Of a stretch of DNA of 64,000 bases, positions 58,655 to 64,000 are shown piece after piece (positions within the stretch are counted from its first letter, which is position 1; each line of letters starts with the position of its first letter). Source of the stretch: Propionibacterium sp. (GTDB lineage Bacteria; Actinomycetota; Actinomycetes; Propionibacteriales; Propionibacteriaceae); NCBI GenBank assembly GCA_012517405.1, contig JAAYVB010000018.1, positions 1-64,000 of the forward strand, written 5' to 3'. The position numbers and the translations under genes are program-made. The notes beneath the pieces are model-generated. The model did not search any database. It worked only from the letters and a program-made list of their open reading frames with translations, and was not told where the DNA came from.

Positions 58655-58755
58655 TTGTCGCGGGTCCCGGGCGCAATGAACAGGCTGGCCGTGGCTCTCA
58701 GGCCGAGGTCAGCGTCGTCAACGATCACCACCGCAGCCGGAGGCAACCCAGACCC

Positions 58756-60477
58756 TTAGCGGAAGTCGCGGTCGTAGTACTGCCCCTCGTCGCTGCCAGC
58801 GGCCACCCGCTCGGCCTCGAGGTTCCGCAACTCGACCCGGCGGGTCTTGCTTGACACGGTCTTGGGCAGCTGTTCGACGAACTCGATGATCCGGACCAAC
58901 TGGAAGGCGTTCAGGGTCCGGCGACTGTGCTCGAACACCGCGGCTGCGGTGTGCCGGTCGGCCTGCCAACCGGCGGCAAGACAGATGTACGCCTTGGGGA
59001 CGGCGCCGCGCACCTCGTCGGGAGATGGGACGATCGCGCACTCGACGACCGACTCGTGCAGCATCAGCGCGCTCTCCACCTCGAATGGGCTGATCTTGTA
59101 GTCCGAGGCCTTGAACACGTCGTCCGCCCGTCCGACGTAGGTGATGTAACCGTCGGCATCGCGAGACCCGATGTCCCCGGTGTGGTGGTATCCGCCACGC
59201 CAGGCCTCGGCAGTGAGGTCGTCCGCGTCGTGGTAGCCACCCATCAGACCGAGATGGTGCACACGGAGGTCGAGACAGATCTCGCCCTCGCCGGCGCCTT
59301 CGACCAGGACATCGGTCGCCGGGTCCTTCAGCACCACCGCGTAGCCCGGCATCGGACGTCCCACCGCACCGATCCGAACCGGTTGACCGGGCGAGTTCCC
59401 CACGCAGCAGGTCATCTCGGTTTGGCCGTAGCCGTCGCGGATCGTGTTGTGCCACGCCGACCGCACCTTGTTGATCACCTCGGGGTTGAGCGCCTCACCG
59501 GCTCCGACCAGTTCGCGCGGCGGGCGGGACAACCGCGACAGGTCGGCCTGGATGAGCATCCGCCAAACCGTCGGGGGCGCGCAGAACGACGAGACCTCGT
59601 GGGAGTCCATCACCTCCATCAGCGTCTCCGCACTGAAGCGCGCGTAGTTGAAGATGAACACGGTGGCCTGCGCCAGGAAAGGGCTGAAGAAGTTGCTCCA
59701 GGCATGCTTGCCCCAGCCGGGCGAACTGATGTTCAGATGCACATCCCCGGGACGGACCCCGAGCCAGAACATCGTCGAGAGATGGCCGACTGGGTAGCTG
59801 ACCTGAGTATGGCGAACGAGCTTGGGGTGGGCGGTGGTCCCCGAGGTGAAGTAGAGCAGCGAGGGTGAGTCCGCTGGCGTCGGGCCGTCCGGGACGAACG
59901 TGTCGGGGGAGTCGTAGCTTTCGGAGTAGCTCCGCCAGCCGTCATCGGGCTGCTCCCCCACACTGACCCGCGTCGTCCCCCTTCGCACCAGGTGGAACCG
60001 TGCCGCCAACGACGCGGGTGCGATGGCGAAGCGGGTGTCCGCGGTCTCAACGCGCCAGGCCAGATCGATATCCGACACCAGAGTGGAGGTGGGGATCGCG
60101 ACGGCGCCAACCTTCAACAGCCCCAGGAGGATCTCCCACAGTTCGATGGTGTTGTTGAGCATCACGATCATTGAGTCGCCGCGGCGAACCCCCAGGGACG
60201 TGAGCCAGTTGGCGACCTGGTCGGAGCGCCTCGCCAGCTCCGCATATGACCAACTGGTGGCGTCCAGGTTGGAGTCCACGATCGTCACGGCTGCCCGGTC
60301 GGGGTGTTCGCCCGCGACGACATCGAACCATTCGAGGGCGAAATTGAACTCCTCCAACTGTGGCCAGCGGAACTCCCGGACCACTTTGTCGTAGTCGTAG
60401 ACGTTGTCGAGCAGGAAGTCGCGCGCGCCCCGCACCGCGTCGGTTGCGGGGGTGGCAGTTCGGAGCGGATGGCTCAT
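58756..60477 (-). CDS. Acyl-CoA synthetase (AMP-forming, medium-chain type)
   Basis: A 573-aa ANL-superfamily ligase activating a carboxylic acid via an acyl-AMP. Motifs: YFTSGTTAHPKLVRHTQ (P-loop, about residue 225), GYGQTEMTCCVGNSPG (about 360), YHHTGDIGSRDADGYITYVGRADDVFKASDYKISPFEVE split around 440-475, and the C-terminal catalytic lysine in LPKTVSSKTRRVELR. The SDYKISP hinge and overall length fit ACSM/benzoate-like enzymes. ATG 60477 is preferred because upstream sequence lacks the family N-terminus. Substrate is not predictable. Confidence 0.92.
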   Translation of the reverse strand: MSHPLRTATPATDAVRGARDFLLDNVYDYDKVVREFRWPQLEEFNFALEWFDVVAGEHPDRAAVTIVDSNLDATSWSYAELARRSDQVANWLTSLGVRRGDSMIVMLNNTIELWEILLGLLKVGAVAIPTSTLVSDIDLAWRVETADTRFAIAPASLAARFHLVRRGTTRVSVGEQPDDGWRSYSESYDSPDTFVPDGPTPADSPSLLYFTSGTTAHPKLVRHTQVSYPVGHLSTMFWLGVRPGDVHLNISSPGWGKHAWSNFFSPFLAQATVFIFNYARFSAETLMEVMDSHEVSSFCAPPTVWRMLIQADLSRLSRPPRELVGAGEALNPEVINKVRSAWHNTIRDGYGQTEMTCCVGNSPGQPVRIGAVGRPMPGYAVVLKDPATDVLVEGAGEGEICLDLRVHHLGLMGGYHDADDLTAEAWRGGYHHTGDIGSRDADGYITYVGRADDVFKASDYKISPFEVESALMLHESVVECAIVPSPDEVRGAVPKAYICLAAGWQADRHTAAAVFEHSRRTLNAFQLVRIIEFVEQLPKTVSSKTRRVELRNLEAERVAAGSDEGQYYDRDFR

Positions 60478-60992
60478 GGAATGAAAGCGTAAAGGCTGCG
60501 ACCGCTGAGTGGCGCGGTGCCCATCGCGCGACCATCGGGAGTTCTGCCCCAGCCGAGCGAGCCGGCTATTGGGCGGCGCGCTGCACGTGCGCGGCACGCG
60601 CAGCGGGGATCGAACCGCAGTCTGGCCGAGACGCTCGAAGGGCCGCGGCACGCCACCCACCGACGCGGCGTCGAGCCAGCCGATGACACCGCTGGCGTCC
60701 TCCATACCCAACTGCAATGCGACCCCGGTGCCTGGGATCGGGCCGTCGACCACCTCGGCCACCCTGATCCAGACCTGCAGACTCTGGAGGTCCTCCTTGC
60801 CGACCTCGGACGAAATCTGGCTGGGCCATTCTGTTCGACCATCCGGGAATCCGCTGGTTCCGTCTCACAGAACTCAGCCAGCGTCGCCTTCGTCCTTCCC
60901 AGGTCAGACCTCCGCTTCTCGGCCACGCGTGCGGGCCTTCGGTTGCATCTGTCACGACGTCCAGTCGATCTCTGAACATAGAGTTGGAGCCC
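60478..60992. other. Intergenic region with possible decayed coding sequence
   Basis: About 515 bases between divergent genes. The minus-strand frame upstream of the synthetase stays open to 60762 and reads like protein (VVDGPIPGTGVALQLGMEDA, VIGWLDAASVGGVP), but no start codon context or family was recognised. No RNA or repeat seen. Confidence 0.35.
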
Positions 60993-61478
60993 ATGAGGAG
61001 CACGAGCAGGCACAACCGGCCAACTGCCATAGTCCTGACGGTTCTGGTCCTGGTCCTTGGACTTGTTGGCTTCAAGATCTGGGCAGACCTTTACTTCTTC
61101 CCCAAGACATCCCTTGAGGCAAATTGGTCTATCACCGTTCCGAGGGGATTGACCGTTGTCGAGAAACACTCGGAGGGCAGCTTCCATGGAGATGGATACC
61201 GTCTCACGGTATTCAAGCCATCGAAAGGTGCGCCACTTGAAGGCAGTTTCTTTGACCTTGACCAGATGAGCAGCGCCGACTTAACTCCAGATGAACTGGA
61301 GTTGGTGGCCGCCGCCAACAGTCTGTTTCAACCCGAGAACTATCTCAACACTCAACAGTCGGGCCTAAAAAAGCGGGTGGCTATACCGAGTGATGAGAAA
61401 GCAAGATACAGCAACACACTGTTGTGCGTATTCGACGGAGAAGCGAATCGGTTCTATGCATACGAATGGCTAATATAA
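60993..61478 (+). CDS. Small membrane-anchored extracytoplasmic protein
   Basis: A 161-aa protein: basic N-terminus, one membrane helix (AIVLTVLVLVLGLVGFKIWA, about residues 12-31), then an outer domain (WSITVPRGLTVVEKHSEGSF, YRLTVFKPSK, FDLDQMSSADLTPDELEL) ending in CVFDGEANRFYAYEWLI. ATG 60993 has GGAG 6 bases upstream. Base composition is clearly lower in GC than neighbours, hinting at transfer. No known family. Confidence 0.7.
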   Translation: MRSTSRHNRPTAIVLTVLVLVLGLVGFKIWADLYFFPKTSLEANWSITVPRGLTVVEKHSEGSFHGDGYRLTVFKPSKGAPLEGSFFDLDQMSSADLTPDELELVAAANSLFQPENYLNTQQSGLKKRVAIPSDEKARYSNTLLCVFDGEANRFYAYEWLI

Positions 61479-61810
61479 TCCGCATCTCCCGCAGGACCAC
61501 TCCGTCATGGTTCCCAACCGCAGGTGCTGAGCTCGCCCAGCTCGCGGCCCAGATGGACGCGCTGCTCGTCCAGCGGACGCAAGCCCACAGCAGGTCGAGG
61601 AAGCCCTGACGCCCCCATTTCTCAGCTCATGATGTCGAGAGTTCCAGGACAGCTCAACCACCGGAGTTGATCACGCCAAACCTCTGCTGCGCTTCCTTTG
61701 CAGCAAATCATCAAATCCCCAAGCCCGCCGCACACCCGTTGTTACTGTGAAAGTAGTCCTTCCGGGGACTGCCTGGAAGGTTGCAGGTTGCATCAAGGGA
61801 GATGAAGATT
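61479..61810. other. Intergenic region
   Basis: A 330-base low-GC stretch. A short frame near 61500-61609 (ELAQLAAQMDALLVQRTQ, then a stop) could be the tail of a lost gene. AAGGGAG at 61795-61801 is the ribosome site of the next gene. Confidence 0.4.
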
Positions 61811-62893
61811 GTGACCGATCAGAGGATTCGAGCCATTCAATACGGTTGCGGGAAGATGAGCATCCACACGATGCAGTTCATGCTGGATCACGGCGTCGAC
61901 ATCGTGGGTGCACTCGACATCAATCCCCACGTCGTCGGCAAGGACATCGGCGAGATCATCGGAGGCGAGGCCCGTGGTGTGGTCGTCACCGACGCGTCGA
62001 AGGCCGACGAACTCCTCGCGGCCCTGAAGCCCGACGTCGCCGTCATCACTACGATGAGCACCATCGCGGACATCTACGAGGCCATGGCGACGTGCGCCCG
62101 AAACGGGGTCAACGCGATCTCGACCGCAGAAGAAGCCATCTATCCGCAGAACTCCTCGCCCACGCTCGTCGCCGAACTCGATGCGCTGGCGAAGGAGAAC
62201 GGCTGCACGTTGACCGGTTCCGGTTACCCGGACATGTACTGGGGCGTCCTGGTGGACACGCTCGCGGGGTCCCTGAACAAGCTCACGAAGATCACCGGCT
62301 CCTCGTCCTACAACGTCGAGGACTACGGAATCGCGTTGGCCAAAGGCCACGGTGCCGGGCTCACGCTGGACGAGTTCGCCGCCAGCGTCGGTCAGTTCAA
62401 CGACCTCAGTTCGGAGGAGATCGCCCGGAAGATCACCGGCGGCGAGATCGCCCCGTCGTACATGTGGAATCAGAACGGTTGGCTGTGCGAGCGGCTCGGC
62501 TTGACCCCGGTATCGCAGGTTCAGAAGCAGGTCCCACTGACCCACGACGAGGATTTGAGATCGTCCACGCTCGGCATGACGATCAGGGCCGGTGATGCCA
62601 CCGGCATGTCGGCGGTGGTAACGACGGAGACCGCTGAGGGCATCACGATCGAGACACAGTGCATCGGCAAGGTCTACGCTCCCGACGAGTTCGACCGCAA
62701 CGAGTGGACTTTGCACGGAGAACCGGATGTGACCATCACGGTGGACCGGCCTGACACCGTCAAGCTGACCTGCGCCAACCTGATCAACAGAATCCCAGCG
62801 CTGATCGATGCCGAGCCCGGCTACGTATCGACCGACCGGATGCCGAACAACCGGTACCTGGTCAAGCCCATGCACGACTATCTGACAAGCTGA
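61811..62893 (+). CDS. Diaminopentanoate dehydrogenase-like / DapB-fold oxidoreductase
   Basis: A 360-aa NAD(P)-dependent oxidoreductase. The Rossmann N-terminus reads IRAIQYGCGKMSIHTMQFML with DIVGALDINPHVVGKDIGEI, as in 2,4-diaminopentanoate dehydrogenase (Ord) of amino-acid fermenters and its relatives. The middle has STAEEAIYPQNSSPTLVAEL and TLTGSGYPDMYWGVLVDTLA. GTG 61811 is 9 bases after AAGGGAG; the ATG at 61802 abuts that site too closely. The natural substrate may be a different amino acid or imine. It is a lone gene. Confidence 0.75.
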   Translation: MTDQRIRAIQYGCGKMSIHTMQFMLDHGVDIVGALDINPHVVGKDIGEIIGGEARGVVVTDASKADELLAALKPDVAVITTMSTIADIYEAMATCARNGVNAISTAEEAIYPQNSSPTLVAELDALAKENGCTLTGSGYPDMYWGVLVDTLAGSLNKLTKITGSSSYNVEDYGIALAKGHGAGLTLDEFAASVGQFNDLSSEEIARKITGGEIAPSYMWNQNGWLCERLGLTPVSQVQKQVPLTHDEDLRSSTLGMTIRAGDATGMSAVVTTETAEGITIETQCIGKVYAPDEFDRNEWTLHGEPDVTITVDRPDTVKLTCANLINRIPALIDAEPGYVSTDRMPNNRYLVKPMHDYLTS

Positions 62894-62900
62894 ATCGCAC

Positions 62901-62914
62901 GGGTATAAATACCC
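62901..62914 (+). terminator. Short hairpin after the oxidoreductase gene
   Basis: GGGTAT followed by AA and ATACCC, then TCTTTCC, 8 bp after the stop codon. A weak terminator candidate. Confidence 0.45.
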
Positions 62915-63130
62915 TCTTTCCAGCGCGACCGTCACAGTTCATGCAATCGCGGGCTCTATCAAACCAACAGCCATCGCACCGATGACCGAGCCCAATGGTA
63001 GAGGCGACCGCGTCGAGTATCCGAGACTTCTCGGCGCGGCTCGCTCTCGTCTACCGCAGGCAGTCCGGCGCCCCGCTGCCTCGGCAGGTGCTGCCCTCGA
63101 CCACGAATAGGTCTTGGTGCCCCACTCGTG

Positions 63131-63136
63131 TAAGCT
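63131..63136 (+). promoter_or_regulatory. -10 box for a leaderless leader-peptide transcript
   Basis: TAAGCT ends 7 bases before the ATG of the cysteine-rich leader peptide, the spacing seen at other leaderless genes in the window. No ribosome site precedes that ATG. Confidence 0.5.
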
Positions 63137-63143
63137 ACTGCCC

Positions 63144-63251
63144 ATGTTGACGACTGCGCGCACGCTGGCCGGTGTGGCCACGCACGCGTCGTCCCTGTTC
63201 TCCTCCGGCTGTTGTCGGTGTTGTTGCCGCATGCGCGGCGCCCGCTCCTGA
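63144..63251 (+). CDS. Cysteine-rich attenuator leader peptide
   Basis: A 35-codon ORF with the run Cys-Cys-Arg-Cys-Cys-Cys at codons 23-28 (SSGCCRCCCRMRGARS at the C-terminus). Runs of cysteine codons in short upstream ORFs are the mark of cysteine-responsive attenuation in mycobacteria and relatives: when Cys-tRNA is scarce, a stalled ribosome changes the downstream RNA fold. The stop is one base before a stem-loop (63252-63270), and the regulated NIL-domain gene starts 94 bp later. The start appears leaderless. Confidence 0.72.
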   Translation: MLTTARTLAGVATHASSLFSSGCCRCCCRMRGARS

Positions 63252-63270
63252 TCCTTCGTCGATCGAAGGA
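63252..63270 (+). promoter_or_regulatory. Attenuator stem-loop and possible ribosome-site mask
   Basis: TCCTTCG and CGAAGGA form a perfect 7-bp stem with loop TCGAT directly after the leader stop codon. Further down, TCCTCC (63311-63316) can pair with the AGGAG of the next gene's ribosome site (63332-63336), a possible translational mask. Confidence 0.55.
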
Positions 63271-63345
63271 CCCCGGTCGCGTACCTGGGGTAGGGAGTTG
63301 GGCCACGGAATCCTCCCGACAACCCTTCACCAGGAGAACACAGCC

Positions 63346-63576
63346 ATGACTCTCGATCTACTCTTCGTCGGTGCGAACAGCGGCCGCGCCACCCTCGACC
63401 AGCTCGGTGCCGAACTCGACGTGCGGTACCGACTTATCGCCCAGCGGATCACCACCATGGAGATCTTCCCCGTCAGCGTGTTGACCGTCGAACTGGACGC
63501 CGACGCCCCCGCCCTCGACGCCGCCACTTCATGGTTCGCGCGGCGCGGCATTCACCAGCTCGCTGCAGCGGTCTGA
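63346..63576 (+). CDS. Stand-alone NIL-domain protein
   Basis: A 76-aa protein matching the NIL domain that sits at the C-terminus of methionine ABC ATPases (MetN): LDLLFVGANSGRATLDQLGA, IAQRITTMEIFPVSVLTVEL, ATSWFARRGIHQLAAAV. In MetN this domain binds methionine and inhibits transport. Here it is separate and encoded just before an ABC ATPase, so it may act in trans as the substrate-sensing subunit. AGGAG lies 9 bases before the ATG. Confidence 0.75.
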   Translation: MTLDLLFVGANSGRATLDQLGAELDVRYRLIAQRITTMEIFPVSVLTVELDADAPALDAATSWFARRGIHQLAAAV

Positions 63577-63689
63577 ACCTATCGGTCGCCTCGCCGAGAA
63601 CAGCCGACCTACTCGATCGGTTGGCTCAGTCGTCCGTTTGCCGAATCAGACCTTCCAGCGGTTTGCCGGCCACGGCTAGGGTGACACCC

Positions 63690-64000
63690 ATGGCAGCCGC
63701 CCACTCCGCAGCCACCGCGTCGTCGTCCGCGCGCGCCCCCAGCGTGCGGTTCGAGCATCTCACCAAGATCTACTCCGGACGGTCCGACCATCCCACGGTC
63801 GCTGTCCAGGACGTGACCCTCAGTATCACCGCGGGCAGCCTCACCGTGCTCGTCGGCTCGTCCGGCTCGGGCAAGACGACGCTGCTGCGCAGTGTCAACC
63901 GAATGGTCGCCCCAACCAGCGGCCGAGTGCTGATCGACGATCACGACGTCTCGGGGCTCGACGCGGTCAAGCTGCGCCGCACCATCGGATACGTGATGCA
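63690..64000 (+). CDS. OpuCA/ProV-like ABC ATPase, cut by the window end
   Basis: The first 103 residues of an ABC ATPase. VRFEHLTKIYSGRSDHPTVA leads to Walker A GSSGSGKTTLLRSVNRM; the segment VKLRRTIGYVMQ is the mark of the osmoprotectant (OpuCA/ProV) branch, to which ergothioneine importers such as EgtV also belong. With a cysteine-type leader and a NIL protein upstream, the substrate is more likely a sulfur compound or low-molecular-weight thiol than betaine. ATG 63690 follows the NIL stop by 113 bp. The rest lies outside the window. Confidence 0.85.
   Translation, partial: MAAAHSAATASSSARAPSVRFEHLTKIYSGRSDHPTVAVQDVTLSITAGSLTVLVGSSGSGKTTLLRSVNRMVAPTSGRVLIDDHDVSGLDAVKLRRTIGYVM

Noticed and set aside
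60478-60762. Extended N-terminus of the acyl-CoA synthetase
   Set aside because: The family starts near the ATG at 60477; the upstream frame is open but unrelated and was left as possible decayed sequence.

Overview
The window is chromosomal DNA of a high-GC actinobacterium. Three things point there: a mycothiol S-conjugate amidase (mca), a resuscitation-promoting-factor (Rpf) cell-wall enzyme, and a gene order (greA, mca, DUF255 protein, hemolysin III protein, short cis-prenyl transferase, PIN-PhoH, xseB/xseA, ispH, ychF) that also occurs as a block in Mycobacterium tuberculosis. Overall style (glutamate-type ABC operon, tandem SH3b proteins, many leaderless starts) would suit the Propionibacteriales, but that assignment is inference.

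Layout. 1-0.4 kb: a strand-skewed low-G/T stretch with at most the start of a membrane ORF. 0.4-3.7 kb: xerD, NUDIX ADP-ribose hydrolase and pyrG on the minus strand. 3.8-12.5 kb: LigC-type DNA ligase, an ArsR-MFS metal-efflux-like operon with a visible operator, an ABC exporter, ychF, and an M18 aminopeptidase. 12.6-25.8 kb: the conserved housekeeping block (GntR regulator, rmuC, ispH, xseA/xseB, phoH2, trhA, cis-prenyl transferase, DUF255, GNAT, mca, greA, pabC). 25.9-29.2 kb: a four-gene glutamate/polar amino-acid ABC importer. 29.2-35.2 kb: a DUF4097-like protein, AI-2E family permease, MFS exporter, ung, patatin, msrA.

35.2-39.3 kb is the most distinctive chromosomal part. Two secreted SH3b-repeat cell-wall proteins are each preceded by the same upstream promoter-like motif and the same nested stem-loop leader. 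Between them lies a membrane-anchored protein whose body resembles a free-standing GroEL apical domain. 39.4-41.2 kb is an arsenic cluster (arsR, arsM, arsC).

42.1-56.5 kb is accessory. A tRNA-Glu is followed by a DUF2510/SHOCT protein, small excisionase-like ORFs and a phage-type integrase. Then come a divergent tryptophanase/tyrosine phenol-lyase family enzyme with a rhodanese, an AbiEi/DUF559-like protein, an N-terminally clipped ACT protein, a DUF2202 protein divergent from a two-component system, a pile-up of broken insertion sequences (IS1380 cut by IS256, then IS30), and a truncated BTAD-type regulator.

56.5-64 kb holds a metallophosphoesterase, an unknown conserved-looking protein, a medium-chain acyl-CoA synthetase-like enzyme, a small membrane protein and a diaminopentanoate dehydrogenase-like oxidoreductase. 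At the right edge a cysteine-rich leader peptide (Cys-Cys-Arg-Cys-Cys-Cys) with its own stem-loop precedes a stand-alone NIL-domain protein and an OpuCA-like ABC ATPase cut by the window end. This looks like a cysteine-attenuated transporter for a sulfur compound or low-molecular-weight thiol.
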